Counted from the first letter of the stretch, positions 34,812 through 44,089 are shown. The stretch is DNA of 64,000 bases from Anaeromyxobacter sp. (GCA_016718565.1 JADKCZ010000005.1:434001-498000); one strand, 5' to 3'. Notes: generated by a model from the sequence alone, not told the origin. Numbers and translations: made by a program.

Positions 34812-37364
34812 TTACTCCCGGACTGGGACCCGGGGCGCGTCGAGCAGCCCGCGCACCTGCGCCAGCAGCGCCGCGGCGGAGAAGGGCTTCTGCAGGAAGG
34901 CGGTGCGCGGCACCGCCAGCTCCCTCGGGCCGATGGTGTCGCGGGCGTAGCCCGAGACGTACAGCACCGGCAGGCCCGGGCGGCGCTGCCGCAGCGCCTC
35001 CGCCACCTCGCGCCCGCCCATGCCGGGCATGACCACGTCGGTGACCGCCAGCGCCGGCGGCTCGGCCGCCTGCGCCACCAGCCGCAGCGCCTCGTCGCCG
35101 GCCTCGGCCACCAGCACCCGGTAGCCGGCGCGCTGCAGCGCCCGCACCGTCACGGCGCGCACCAGCGGGTCGTCCTCCACCACCAGCAGGAGCTCGCTGC
35201 CGCCCACCACGGGGTGCGTGGCCGCCTCCGGGCCGCCCGGCCGGGCCGCCGCCTCGGCGGGGGCGCGCGGCAGGCAGACCAGCACGGTGGTGCCCTGGCC
35301 AGGCCGGCTGTGCACGTGCACGTGGCCTCCGCACTGGGTGACGATGCCGTACACCGTGGCCAGCCCCAGGCCGGTGCCGGCGCCCTGGGGCTTGGTGGTG
35401 AAGAAGGGCTCGAAGAGGTGCGCCATGGCCTCGGGCGTCATGCCGGTGCCGCTGTCCCGCACCTCCAGCCGGACCCACTGCCCCTGGTGCAGCTCGGGGT
35501 CGCCGGCCGCCGCCTCCTGGCCCACCGTGGCGTTGCTGGTGGCGATGACCAGCGTGCCGCCCTCCGGCATGGCGTCGCGGGCGTTGACCGCCAGGTTGAG
35601 CAGCACCTGGTCGAGCTGGCCCGGGTCGCACACCGCCGTCCAGAGCTCCGGGTGCAGCTCGAGGCGCAGCTCCAGGTCCTCGCCCAGCACCCGCCGCAGC
35701 AGCTTCTCGCTGCCGCGCGCCACCTGGTTGAGGTCGAGCGGCACCGGCGCGATGACCTGCTTGCGGGCGAAGGCCAGCAGCTGGCGCGTCAGGTCGCGGG
35801 CCCGCTCGCCGGCGGCGCGCAGCTCCGACAGGTCCTCGGGGTCGATGGCCTGGCCGGCGGCCAGGTCGCGGCGCAGCGCCTCGCCGCAGGCCAGGATGAC
35901 GGTCAGCACGTTGTTGAAGTCGTGGGCCACGCCGCCCGCCAGGCGGCCGATGCTCTCCAGCTTCTGGGCCTGCTGCAGCTGCGCCGCCAGGCGGTGCTGC
36001 TCGGTGACGTCGCGGGCGTTGACCACCACCCCCTGCACGGCCGGGTCGGCGCGCAGATCGCGCCCCAGCCCCTCCACCAGGCGCCAGGTGCCGTCCCTGT
36101 GCCGGTGCCGGCTCAGGGTCCGCGCCGGCCCGCCGCCGGCCTCCACCTGCCGGGTGACCTCGGCCACGATGGCCACGTCGTCGGGGTGGACGAGCTCGAG
36201 CTCCAGCAGGGTGTGGCCCAGCATCTCCGCGGCGGTCCAGCCCAGCGCCTCTGTGGCCCCGGCGCTCCAGAAGGAGATGCGCCGCTCCAGGTCGAAGACC
36301 ACGATCATGTCGGTGGACTTCTCGATGAGGGCGCGGAAGCGCTCCTCGGAGCGCCGCAGGGCCCGCTCGGCCCGGACCCGCGGCGTCACGTCGCGCGAGA
36401 GGCCGATCACCTCGACGGGCCGGCCCTGCCCGTCGCGGGCGGCGGTGGCGCTGATCTCCACGTGCTTGACCGAGCCGTCGCGGCAGGGCTGGTCGTAGAC
36501 GCCGAGGTGGGGGTCCTCCTCCTCGGGCGTGCCCAGCCGGGCCAGGACCGCACCGGCCCGCGCCAGCGACTCCGGCGTGAGGGCGTCGGCCAGGGTCTGG
36601 CGCAGCGCCTCCTCCACGGTGTAGCCGCGCTGGCGCAGGATGGCCGGGCTCACGTAGGTGAAGCGCTGGCTGCGCAGGTCGAGCGTCCAGGTGACGTCCT
36701 TGGAGTGCTCGGCCAGCAGGCGGTAGCGCCCCTCGCTGGTGGCCAGCTGCTCGCCGGCCCGCCGCTCCTGCTCCAGGCCGGCGCGGCGGTCGCGGCGGTT
36801 GAGGACCACCCGGTGGAGCGAGAAGGCGGCGGCGGCCAGGGCCAGCACGGCCCACTGCAGCACCTGGCTGGCGGGGTGGCCGTCGCGGACCATGAGGAAG
36901 AGCCCGCCCAGGGTGGAGACGGCGGCGCCGGCGGCGTTGGCGGTCAGCCCGTGCGGCGCCAGGATGCCGTAGAGGATCGGCAGGGCCCAGATGACGTGGA
37001 AGCCGATGCAGGCGGTGCCGCTGGCGAGGAGGGCGGTGGTCACCGCCAGGCCGGAGACCCCGGCGGTGATGGCCAGGCGCCAGGCCCGCGCCTCCGCCAG
37101 GGCGGCGCGCGGCAGGCGCCAGCCGGCCAGCGCCAGCACCAGCGGGATGAGGAGCCCGACCAGCAGCGCCCGGCGCGGGTAGATCCCGGCCCAGCCGAAG
37201 ACCAGGTAGTAAGGGGCGATGAGCCCGGCCGCGCCCAGCAGCAGGCGCCGCTGCTGCAGCGCCGCCCGGGCCCGGAGGTCGTGCGAGCTGCCGGAGGTGG
37301 GGGGGGCGGCGCCGGGCAAGCCCCGATTCTCCGATGGGAGCGGTGTCCAGACCACCGAATTCAA
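34812..37364 (-). CDS. Hybrid sensor histidine kinase (membrane, two PAS, receiver)
   Basis: An 850-residue inner-membrane sensor. Residues about 40-200 form five or six membrane spans. Two PAS domains follow (about 225-345 and 350-470; YRLLAEHSKDVTWTLD and FRALIEKSTDMIVVFD). The HisKA phosphorylation site is GGVAHDFNNVLTVI near 490, and the HATPase has NLAVNARDAM and GTGLGLATVYGI. A C-terminal receiver carries the phospho-acceptor Asp in VTDVVMPGMGG. The signal is not evident. No separate response regulator is adjacent, so phosphotransfer may go to a remote partner. Confidence 0.9.
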   Translation of the reverse strand: MNSVVWTPLPSENRGLPGAAPPTSGSSHDLRARAALQQRRLLLGAAGLIAPYYLVFGWAGIYPRRALLVGLLIPLVLALAGWRLPRAALAEARAWRLAITAGVSGLAVTTALLASGTACIGFHVIWALPILYGILAPHGLTANAAGAAVSTLGGLFLMVRDGHPASQVLQWAVLALAAAAFSLHRVVLNRRDRRAGLEQERRAGEQLATSEGRYRLLAEHSKDVTWTLDLRSQRFTYVSPAILRQRGYTVEEALRQTLADALTPESLARAGAVLARLGTPEEEDPHLGVYDQPCRDGSVKHVEISATAARDGQGRPVEVIGLSRDVTPRVRAERALRRSEERFRALIEKSTDMIVVFDLERRISFWSAGATEALGWTAAEMLGHTLLELELVHPDDVAIVAEVTRQVEAGGGPARTLSRHRHRDGTWRLVEGLGRDLRADPAVQGVVVNARDVTEQHRLAAQLQQAQKLESIGRLAGGVAHDFNNVLTVILACGEALRRDLAAGQAIDPEDLSELRAAGERARDLTRQLLAFARKQVIAPVPLDLNQVARGSEKLLRRVLGEDLELRLELHPELWTAVCDPGQLDQVLLNLAVNARDAMPEGGTLVIATSNATVGQEAAAGDPELHQGQWVRLEVRDSGTGMTPEAMAHLFEPFFTTKPQGAGTGLGLATVYGIVTQCGGHVHVHSRPGQGTTVLVCLPRAPAEAAARPGGPEAATHPVVGGSELLLVVEDDPLVRAVTVRALQRAGYRVLVAEAGDEALRLVAQAAEPPALAVTDVVMPGMGGREVAEALRQRRPGLPVLYVSGYARDTIGPRELAVPRTAFLQKPFSAAALLAQVRGLLDAPRVPVRE

Positions 37365-37392
37365 CGCTCCGCCCTGACGGGCGGGGTCCGGC

Positions 37393-38520
37393 TCACCCCT
37401 CCGGCTGGGCCAGGAACCCGGCCACGTCCTCCCAGAGCGCCTCGAAGCGGGCCCTGGTGAAGCCCGAGCCGGAGGCCATCCAGTCGAAGTGGGGCGGCAC
37501 GTGGGTGGGGCCGTGGAAGTGGCCCAGCACGTCGTGGTGGTCGGCCCAGGCGGCGTGCAGCACCGGGCCGCGCACCTGCGAGAGGGTGGGCACGATGCCG
37601 TCGTTGGCGGCCGGCGCCGGGATGCGCCCGAAGGCGCGGCGCAGCACCCCGGCGGTGACCTCGGGCAGGCGCGCCCGGGCGTGGCGCGGCGAGCCGGCGG
37701 CGAAGCGGTAGAGCCCGACGAAGAGGGCGTGGGTGGCCTGGGAGTAGGGGTCGAAGCCGGCGGCCAGCAGCGACCGCAGCCCCGGCGCCACCGCCTGCGT
37801 CACCACGCAGCCGTAGGGCAGGCCGGGCCGGTCCTCGGCCGAGGCGTTGAAGAGCTCCATGCCGGCCGGGGTGAGCTGCCCCACCAGCCCCTGGTCGGTG
37901 CGGACGTCGGCCAGGAAGGTCTCCACCGACCGGCGCCGCTCCCCGGAGAAGTCGGCCAGCAGCTGCTGGTAGAGCTGGTCGAGCACGCCGGAGGGCGGGG
38001 CCTTCCTGAAGCGGAGCCAGCGGGCCAGCTGCAGCACCGCCGAGATGGGCAGCCGCCCGGTGCGCAGGGCGTGGATGGTGGTGAGCGAGAGCAGCCGCAG
38101 GGCCTGCTGGCCGAGCAGGCTGGAGAAGGCCTGCGCCAGCGGGGTGCCGTGGTGCGGGGTGGAGACGGTCACCACCGCCCGCACCGCCCGGGCGCAGCGC
38201 TCCACGTCGGCGCCGGTGGGGAGCGCCACGCCCGGCGTGACCACCAGCCGGGCGTCGAGGCCCCCCGAGGAGTGGCCCACCAGGCTGATCCGCCCGGGCG
38301 CCCGGTCGAGCAGCGCCGAGATGGCCTCGCACACCAGCGCGGCGCGGCGCGGCAGCGAGGCCGTCGGCTCGGTGCGCACCACCTCCACCTCGCCGTCCAG
38401 CCCCAGGCCAGGCCCGACCTCGGCCAGCAGGTCGCGCACGTGGCCGAAGTAGGTGAAGTCGCCCAGGTTGGCGAAGCCGAAGAACCCCGGGACCAGGACG
38501 ACGTGGTGCGGACGGGACAC
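37393..38520 (-). CDS. Alpha/beta hydrolase, triacylglycerol lipase-like
   Basis: A 375-residue hydrolase. The N-terminus VVLVPGFFGFANLG is the oxyanion strand of bacterial lipases. The nucleophile elbow is GHSSGGLD, with Ser in GxSxG; a later Asp (NDGIVPT) and His (WADHHDVLGHF) complete a plausible triad. STPHHGTPLA is also conserved in this lipase group. No signal peptide is evident, so it may act inside the cell or be exported by another route. It sits 16 bases downstream of phosphofructokinase on the same strand. Confidence 0.78.
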   Translation of the reverse strand: MSRPHHVVLVPGFFGFANLGDFTYFGHVRDLLAEVGPGLGLDGEVEVVRTEPTASLPRRAALVCEAISALLDRAPGRISLVGHSSGGLDARLVVTPGVALPTGADVERCARAVRAVVTVSTPHHGTPLAQAFSSLLGQQALRLLSLTTIHALRTGRLPISAVLQLARWLRFRKAPPSGVLDQLYQQLLADFSGERRRSVETFLADVRTDQGLVGQLTPAGMELFNASAEDRPGLPYGCVVTQAVAPGLRSLLAAGFDPYSQATHALFVGLYRFAAGSPRHARARLPEVTAGVLRRAFGRIPAPAANDGIVPTLSQVRGPVLHAAWADHHDVLGHFHGPTHVPPHFDWMASGSGFTRARFEALWEDVAGFLAQPEG

Positions 38521-38536
38521 GGGCGGCGCCCCGCCC

Positions 38537-39742
38537 CTACGACTCGCTGGTCACCAGGAAGAGCGGCTTCATCTCGAAGCTGCGGTAGTGCGGCCGGTAG
38601 CGGTCGGTGGAGTAGTGCTCCTTGACGTTGACCATCTTCTTGGTGGCGGTCACCACGTCCACCGGCACGTTGTCGTAGCGGCCGTTCTTGAGGACCACCA
38701 GGCGGCCGTGGTGGCGCTTCAGGATCAGGTCGAGCGCCAGGTTGCCGTAGGCCATGGGCACGATGGAGTCGATGGCGTCCGGGTCGCCGCCGCGCACCAG
38801 GTAGCCGAGCTTCTGGTTGATGACCTCGATCTTCTTGCCGCCGGTGAACTTGGCCGAGAGGTCGCGCAGGTGGGCCGAGACCACGTCGCCGATGCCGCCC
38901 AGCTTGGCGTGGCCGTAGGCGTCCTTGGCGTCGTCGGTGAAGACCATCTCGCCGCCGGTGAACATGGCCCCCTCGGAGACCAGCGCCACCGAGTACTTGG
39001 AGGGGTTGCGGTTGCGGTCCTCCACCATCAGCTCGGTGAGCCGCTCCATGTCGAACTTGAACTCGGGGATGACGCAGCGGTTGGCGGCGCCGGCCATGGT
39101 GGGCAAGAGGGCGGTGTAGCCGGCGTAGCGCCCGAAGACCTCCATGACCAGGAAGCGCTCGTGGGAGCCGGCGCTGGTGCGCAGGCGGTTGGTCATCTCG
39201 ATGGTGCGGGTGACGCAGGTGGAGAAGCCGATGCAGTAGTCGGTGCCCGGGACGTCGTTGTCCATGGTCTTCGGGATGGCCACCACCTTGACCCCCTCCT
39301 GGTAGAGCCGCACGCCGTAGGAGAGCGTGTCGTCGCCGCCGATGGGGATGAGGTAGTCCACGCCCAGGAAGCCCAGGTTGGCCAGCACCTCGGGGGTCAG
39401 GTCGTTGTAGTCGGCCGCGTACTTGTCCTTGAGGTGGTCCGGCACCGCCGACTTCTTCACGTGGCTGGGGCGGGTGCGCGAGGTGTGCAGGAAGGTGCCG
39501 CCGGTGCGGCCGGCCCGGTTGACCACCTCGTTGGTGAGCACCTGGAAGTTGTCGCTGTTGTCGTACTGGGCGTCGCGGACCATGTCGATGAGGCCGCCCC
39601 AGCCGCGGCGGAAGCCGATCACCTCGAACCCCTCGCGGCGGGCCGCCAGGGTGACGGCGCGGATGGCCGGGTTGAGGCCGGGGACGTCGCCTCCGCCGGT
39701 GAGGATGCCGATGACGCCCTTCTTGGTGTTGACGTAGGCCAC
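38537..39742 (-). CDS. pfkA: 6-phosphofructokinase, probably PPi-dependent
   Basis: Phosphorylates fructose 6-phosphate. The 401-residue protein has GILTGGGDVPGLN at the start and the substrate block VFGRYAGYTA. Two residues commonly used to tell the donor apart are both of the pyrophosphate type: Asp in IGGDDTLS (where ATP enzymes have Gly) and Lys in IPKTMDNDV (where ATP enzymes usually have Gly). I therefore infer a reversible PPi-linked enzyme; this rule has exceptions. The GTG at 39742 has AGGAG seven bases upstream. It is transcribed into the lipase-like gene. Confidence 0.9.
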   Translation of the reverse strand: MAYVNTKKGVIGILTGGGDVPGLNPAIRAVTLAARREGFEVIGFRRGWGGLIDMVRDAQYDNSDNFQVLTNEVVNRAGRTGGTFLHTSRTRPSHVKKSAVPDHLKDKYAADYNDLTPEVLANLGFLGVDYLIPIGGDDTLSYGVRLYQEGVKVVAIPKTMDNDVPGTDYCIGFSTCVTRTIEMTNRLRTSAGSHERFLVMEVFGRYAGYTALLPTMAGAANRCVIPEFKFDMERLTELMVEDRNRNPSKYSVALVSEGAMFTGGEMVFTDDAKDAYGHAKLGGIGDVVSAHLRDLSAKFTGGKKIEVINQKLGYLVRGGDPDAIDSIVPMAYGNLALDLILKRHHGRLVVLKNGRYDNVPVDVVTATKKMVNVKEHYSTDRYRPHYRSFEMKPLFLVTSES

Positions 39743-39873
39743 GGTGGGGCTCCTGGCGCGCTGCGCCGCTGCGGTCGGTTGGTTTCGGGCGCACAGCCTG
39801 CCGGGGATCGGCCGCCGCGAGAAGGGACCCATTGGGGGGCGCGCACCGCGCGCGCGAGGCCCCGGAGTGAGAC

Positions 39874-39907
39874 GAGCCCCGGCGGGCGCGGAGGCCAGCC
39901 GGGGCTC
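39874..39907. terminator. Perfect 10-bp hairpin downstream of actP
   Basis: GAGCCCCGGC (39874-39883) pairs with GCCGGGGCTC (39898-39907) around a 14-base loop, 60 bases after the actP stop and upstream of pfkA on the same strand. It is the clearest terminator-type structure in the window, although no T-run follows. Confidence 0.65.
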
Positions 39908-39966
39908 GGGTGAGCGCCTGACGGTTCTTGGACCTCTGGCCGCGCCGCGGCGCGGTCCGGGCGGTC

Positions 39967-41712
39967 CTAGTGCTTGCTGGCGCCGGCGGCGCCGTAGCCG
40001 GTCTGGGCCCGGACCCACTGGTCGTCGAAGGCCTCGATCTCCGACCTGGCCCGCGCCGAGGCGTCCAGCTTGGAGAAGACGAAGGCGGCCAGGAAGGCGG
40101 CCGGCATGGCGAAGAGGGCCGGCTGCTCCCAGGGGAAGAGGCCGACCGAGACCACCTTGCCGGCCGCGTTCACCATGGTGTGGCCGAGGATGTCGCCCCA
40201 CACCAGCTTGGAGAAGAAGACCAGCGTGATGGAGCCGACCAGGCCGGTGACGCCGCCGGCCAGCGCGCCGCGGGTGGTGAGGCCGCGCCAGTACATGGAG
40301 AGGATCAGCACCGGGAAGTTGGCCGCCGCGGCGATGCCGAAGGCCACGCCCACCATGAAGGCCACGTTCTGCTTCTCGAAGAGGATGCCCAGGCCGATGG
40401 CGACCAGCCCCAGGCCGATGGTGGCCATCTTGGAGACCCGCATCTCGTCCGCCTCGGTGGCCTTCCCCTTCTTGATGACCCGGGCGTAGAGGTCGTGGCT
40501 GACGGCCGAGGCGCCGGCCAGGGCCAGGCCGGAGACCACCGCCAGGATGGTGGCGAAGGCCACCGCGGCCAGGAAGCCGAGCAGCATGTTGCCGCCCACG
40601 AAGCGGGCCAGGTGCATGGCCACCATGTTGTTGCCGCCCACCACCTTGGTGGCCACCCCGGCCGCCGGCAGCAGCCCCTTCTCGAAGAAGGTCGGGTCCT
40701 TGCCCACCAGGATGATGGCCGAGAGCCCCATGATGAAGATGACGTTGAAGAAGTAGCCCACGAAGGCCGAGGCGTAGAGCACCGACTTGCGGGCCTCCTT
40801 GGCGTTCCCCACCGTGAAGAAGCGCATCAGGATGTGGGGCAGGCCGGCGGTGCCGAACATCAGGCCCAGGCCGAGCGAGATGGCGTTGACGGGGTCGCTG
40901 AGGAAGCCGCCCGGGGCCAGCAGGTCCTTGCCGACCATGTTGCCGGCCGCGTCCTTGACCTGGTTGACCTCGGCGAAGCGGGCGGTGGCCTCGGAGACCA
41001 GCCGGGTGAAGGAGAAGTCGAAGTAGGACATCGCCAGCACGGCCACCAGGGTGCCGCCGCACAGCAGCATGCCGGCCTTGATGATCTGCACCCAGGTGGT
41101 GGCGATCATGCCGCCGAAGATGACGTAGACCATCATGAGGGCGCCCACCGCGAGGACCGCCACCTCGTAGGGCAGGCCGAAGAGCAGCTTGATGAGCTGG
41201 CCGGCGCCCACCATCTGGGCCACCAGGTAGAAGATCACCACGGTGAGCGAGGAGACGGCCGCCAGGGTGCGGACCGTGCCCTGGTCGAGGCGGTAGGAGG
41301 TGATGTCGGCGAAGGTGAACTTGCCCAGGTTGCGGAGCCGCTCGGCCATCAGGAAGAGGATGATGGGCCAGCCCACGAACCAGGCGATCATGTAGATGTA
41401 GCCGTCGTAGCCCTGCCCGTAGACCATGGCGGTGAGGCCCAGCAGCGTGGCGGCCGACATGTAGTCGCCGGCGATGGCCAGGCCGTTCTGGAAGCCGGTG
41501 ATGCCGCCGCCGGCCGTGTAGTAGTCGGAGGCCGACTTGGTGCGGTTGGCGGCCCAGTAGGTGATGCCCATGGTCAGGGCCACGAACACCAGGAACATGG
41601 CGATGGCGGCCACGTTGAGCGGCTGCTTCTCGGTCTGGCCCTCGAGCGGGCCGCCGGCGAGCGCCAGGGCGGGGAGGACCAGCAGCGCGAGCGCGGAGGC
41701 GAGGCGGCGCAT
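39967..41712 (-). CDS. actP: Cation/acetate symporter
   Basis: A sodium:solute symporter family permease for acetate and related short acids in the inner membrane. The 581-residue protein has an N-terminal signal-like segment and about 13 spans. Diagnostic stretches include ITYWAANRTKSASDYYTAGG, GLAIAGDYMSAATLLG and GTAGLPHILMRFFTVGNA, as in ActP. Its start follows the stop of the DUF485 gene with no gap, the usual yjcH-actP arrangement. Acetate uptake suits an organism using PFOR and anaerobic respiration. Confidence 0.95.
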   Translation of the reverse strand: MRRLASALALLVLPALALAGGPLEGQTEKQPLNVAAIAMFLVFVALTMGITYWAANRTKSASDYYTAGGGITGFQNGLAIAGDYMSAATLLGLTAMVYGQGYDGYIYMIAWFVGWPIILFLMAERLRNLGKFTFADITSYRLDQGTVRTLAAVSSLTVVIFYLVAQMVGAGQLIKLLFGLPYEVAVLAVGALMMVYVIFGGMIATTWVQIIKAGMLLCGGTLVAVLAMSYFDFSFTRLVSEATARFAEVNQVKDAAGNMVGKDLLAPGGFLSDPVNAISLGLGLMFGTAGLPHILMRFFTVGNAKEARKSVLYASAFVGYFFNVIFIMGLSAIILVGKDPTFFEKGLLPAAGVATKVVGGNNMVAMHLARFVGGNMLLGFLAAVAFATILAVVSGLALAGASAVSHDLYARVIKKGKATEADEMRVSKMATIGLGLVAIGLGILFEKQNVAFMVGVAFGIAAAANFPVLILSMYWRGLTTRGALAGGVTGLVGSITLVFFSKLVWGDILGHTMVNAAGKVVSVGLFPWEQPALFAMPAAFLAAFVFSKLDASARARSEIEAFDDQWVRAQTGYGAAGASKH

Positions 41713-42054
41713 CTAGGCAGCCCCCCGCGCGCCGGAGCCCTCGGAGGCCTTGGCCTCCGCGATGATCTCGGCGGTGAGCGCGTCGAACTCGGTGTTGGCG
41801 CGGCGCACGTAGAGCGCCACCAGGATCCAGAAGCCGACGAACATCGAGAGCTCGGCCAGGATGCCCACCGTGAGGGTCCCGCCCTCGCTGAGGCGCAGCG
41901 CCAGGGTCTTGGGGCTGAAGGCGACCGTCAGGATGTAGCCGAAGAAGGCCACCAGCACGACGGCGGAGAGGGACGCGGCGTACCGCCCGCGGGTCTTCAC
42001 CAGCTCCTGGAACTTCGGGTTCTGCCGCATCTTCAGGTACATCTCGCTGCTCAT
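41713..42054 (-). CDS. yjcH: DUF485 membrane protein (YjcH-like)
   Basis: A 113-residue protein with two membrane spans (SAVVLVAFFGYILTVAF and ILAELSMFVGFWILVALYV) and the DUF485 pattern of a short soluble N-terminus (NPKFQELVKTRGRYA). DUF485 proteins almost always accompany ActP, and a helper role in acetate transport is assumed. The ATG at 42054 is chosen because upstream sequence is Arg/Pro-rich and not family-like. It is first in the yjcH-actP operon. Confidence 0.92.
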   Translation of the reverse strand: MSSEMYLKMRQNPKFQELVKTRGRYAASLSAVVLVAFFGYILTVAFSPKTLALRLSEGGTLTVGILAELSMFVGFWILVALYVRRANTEFDALTAEIIAEAKASEGSGARGAA

Positions 42055-42545
42055 GGGTGGTCCCCTCCGTCGACGTGTGGGCGAGGCCGCGCGCGGGCGC
42101 GGCCGGTGCGGCTCTGGTCGTGGCGTTGGGTCCTCGGGCGTCGCTGCGGCGACTGCCCTGGACACGGCGGCGCTGCGTGGGTGCGGCGTCGCCCTTGGCC
42201 GCCTGGAGTCAGGCTGGCCGTGGGCAGGGGTGGAGCCCTCGGAGCCGGCGTCAGGCAGGCCGGTTCAGGTGGTTCCGTGAGACGGGTGAGGCGGGAGGCG
42301 GGGGCATAGTCTCAAAACGAACAGGGTCCGACAAGGGGGCTAACAGGTGAATAAAACAGGACTTTTCAGGTCCATGGGCGCAATGATTTCGCGCAAAAAT
42401 GGGTGCGGGGCCGCAGCGGAGCGTACGTGCGCTCACCCGTTTGGCCTGCCGCGTCGGGAGGTCGCTGATAATGCTTAGGAATTGACCAGGAAGAGGCGGC
42501 TCGGCGGCGGAGCCGCCTCGGGTGAGGCGGCGGAGCCGCCTCGGG
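42055..42545. other. Intergenic region upstream of yjcH-actP
   Basis: About 490 bases without a convincing gene. Bases 42305-42410 are clearly AT-richer than the rest of the window and are the likely promoter/upstream activation region for yjcH-actP on the minus strand. I cannot point to a confident -35/-10 or sigma-54 pair. The right end holds the GAGGCGG repeat element. Confidence 0.55.
42493..42542. repeat. Two tandem GAGGCGG/CCGCCTC hairpins (terminator or REP-like)
   Basis: GAGGCGGCT at 42493-42501 pairs with AGCCGCCTC at 42511-42519. A second hairpin, GAGGCGG at 42524-42530 and CCGCCTC at 42536-42542, follows at once. Most of the unit GCGGCGGAGCCGCCTCGGGT is repeated twice. It lies just past the stop of the anchored protein gene, so a terminator is likely; a mobile REP-type element is the alternative. 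Confidence 0.6.
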
Positions 42546-43328
42546 TCAGGGCAACCTGTACGTCACCGACGCCGAGATCGGCACCAGGTTGGCCCCGGCC
42601 TCCGCCGACATCTGGAAGTAGGCGAAGTAGGCGTAGCGGGCCGCGTCGACCTTGCGGTGGGCCGCCTCCTCGGTGGCCACCTCGCGGACCTCGTCCGCGG
42701 CGCCGCTGGTGCCCAGCGCGGCCATCACCTGGTCGTCGGACCGGTAGAGGTACGCGGCGCCGTCCACCTGCGGGTCGGCGTCGTAGAACACGTAGTTGAA
42801 GCCGGTCACCACCGCGCCGTCGGGCAGCGGGACGGCCACCACCAGGAAGTCGTCCTCGCCGCTCACCTGGAAGCGGCCAACGCCGCCGGTGACGCTGCCC
42901 TGGGCCGTGCCGGTGCTGGAGAGGCGCGGCACCCCGGCCAGCGCCGAGACCGACACCACGCCCCTGGGCAGCCGCTGGCAGCTCACCGTGCCGTCCGCCC
43001 CGATGACCCGGATGGCCGAGCCCGGCGCGCAGGTGCCGGTGACGCGCGCCTGCTTCTGCTCGAGGGCCTCGGCGGTCTTCGCGAGCTCGGCGGAGTGGGC
43101 CTCGAGCGCGGCGTCCACCGACTCGGGGAGCCGCTCCGGCGAGAGGCGCCCCTCCACGATCTCGTCGGCCCGGATCTGGCGGCCGCCCGGGAAGTTGCGG
43201 GAGGGGAGGCGGGCCCCCGTCGTGGGGGGATCGGCGGCCGGCGCCGGCGGGCGCATCAGCCACCAGGTGGCGCCGCCACCGGCGGCGATCAGCAGCAAAC
43301 CGACCAGGACAGCCCATCTGGACTGCAT
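42546..43328 (-). CDS. Membrane-anchored surface protein of unknown function
   Basis: A 260-residue protein with one N-terminal membrane span (AVLVGLLLIAAGGGATWWL), a proline-rich stalk, a short helical segment (about 55-95) and a beta-rich C-terminal domain. The pair of cysteines in TGTCAPGSAIRVIGADGTVSC is a pattern often seen in bacterial surface and fibre-type proteins and may form a disulfide. No enzymatic motif is visible. It is transcribed away from the chemotaxis cluster; its start lies 96 bases from the first hemerythrin. Confidence 0.65.
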   Translation of the reverse strand: MQSRWAVLVGLLLIAAGGGATWWLMRPPAPAADPPTTGARLPSRNFPGGRQIRADEIVEGRLSPERLPESVDAALEAHSAELAKTAEALEQKQARVTGTCAPGSAIRVIGADGTVSCQRLPRGVVSVSALAGVPRLSSTGTAQGSVTGGVGRFQVSGEDDFLVVAVPLPDGAVVTGFNYVFYDADPQVDGAAYLYRSDDQVMAALGTSGAADEVREVATEEAAHRKVDAARYAYFAYFQMSAEAGANLVPISASVTYRLP

Positions 43329-43424
43329 GTGGCCGCTTCTACCACGTCATGGGTCTGGCACCCTGACGCCCCTCGCCGTGTCATCCGGGTGAGGGACAGT
43401 CAGCCGCCAGCCGGGGATCGAGCC

Positions 43425-43865
43425 GTGCCACTCTGGGACCAGACCGTCGAGACGGGCGCGCGGGACCTCGACGAGGTCCACCGCGAGCTGTTCGACCTGC
43501 TCGACCTGGTGCTGGCGGCGACCGAGCGGGGCGACCTCGATCGCGTCCGGGCGCTGCTGGCCGGGCTGCGCGCCGAGACCGTCGACCACTTCGCCGACGA
43601 GCAGGGGCGGCTGGTCGAGCGCCGCGATCCGCTGCTGGCGGCCCACCTGGAAGCCCACGCGGCCTTCCTGGCCGACCTCGACCTGCTGGCCGCCGAGCTC
43701 GGCCGGCGCGGGCTCTCGCCGCTCTTCCGGCTCTGGTCCTCCACCCGGCTGGTGGACTGGCTCCGCTACCACACCCGGACGCTCGACCGGGCGCTGGCCT
43801 CGGGCGCCGCGCCGGCGGCGGCCCTCACCGGCGGTGCCTGGCGCCCGGGCGACGCGACGGCCTGA
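43425..43865 (+). CDS. Bacteriohemerythrin (first of two flanking the che cluster)
   Basis: A 146-residue four-helix di-iron oxygen-binding protein. All seven expected ligands are present: His19, His55, Glu59, His74, His78, His116 and Asp121, in the motifs VHRELF, DHFADE, HLEAH and HTRTLD. These proteins bind oxygen for sensing, storage or delivery. I chose the GTG at 43425 because PLWDQTVETG is the usual N-terminus; a GTG at 43389 would add 12 residues. It is a paralogue of the protein at the other end of the chemotaxis cluster, sharing GLSPLFRLW. Confidence 0.85.
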   Translation: MPLWDQTVETGARDLDEVHRELFDLLDLVLAATERGDLDRVRALLAGLRAETVDHFADEQGRLVERRDPLLAAHLEAHAAFLADLDLLAAELGRRGLSPLFRLWSSTRLVDWLRYHTRTLDRALASGAAPAAALTGGAWRPGDATA

Positions 43866-43998
43866 TCCACCCCCGGCCTGGCGATATCGCGCCCCAGGGT
43901 GGGTAGCCGCGGGGGTGCGACGTCACCCGGGTTGACCGGCACCTGCCGCAGGCTGCCCGGGAACCGAGCGTCCGGATCGGCCGAAAGGCTCCGTGAAG

Positions 43999-44015
43999 CA
44001 GGGCGCCTAGCCCTG
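43999..44015. promoter_or_regulatory. Inverted repeat CAGGGC-N5-GCCCTG in the cheA leader
   Basis: Perfect 6-bp arms around GCCTA, 75 bases before the cheA start. The 224-base gap between hemerythrin and cheA also has a CCTGG/CCAGG pairing around 43880-43905 just past the hemerythrin stop. The leader could hold a terminator plus promoter or a structured 5' region. Confidence 0.35.
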
Positions 44016-44089
44016 GGTCCGCGCGCCGCCGCGCCGCCGGCCGACTGCCTGATCCGGTGGCGTCCGGGATGCACAGGTGGTCCTGGCGC

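Noticed and set aside
42305..42420. Sigma-54 promoter for yjcH-actP
   Set aside because: The AT-rich patch lacks a GG-N10-GC pair with correct spacing on the minus strand.
43866..44089. Possible c-di-GMP (GEMM) riboswitch before cheA
   Set aside because: A GGTAGCCGCGGGGG stretch looked similar, but the conserved AAAGCC-type core and pairing order are absent.
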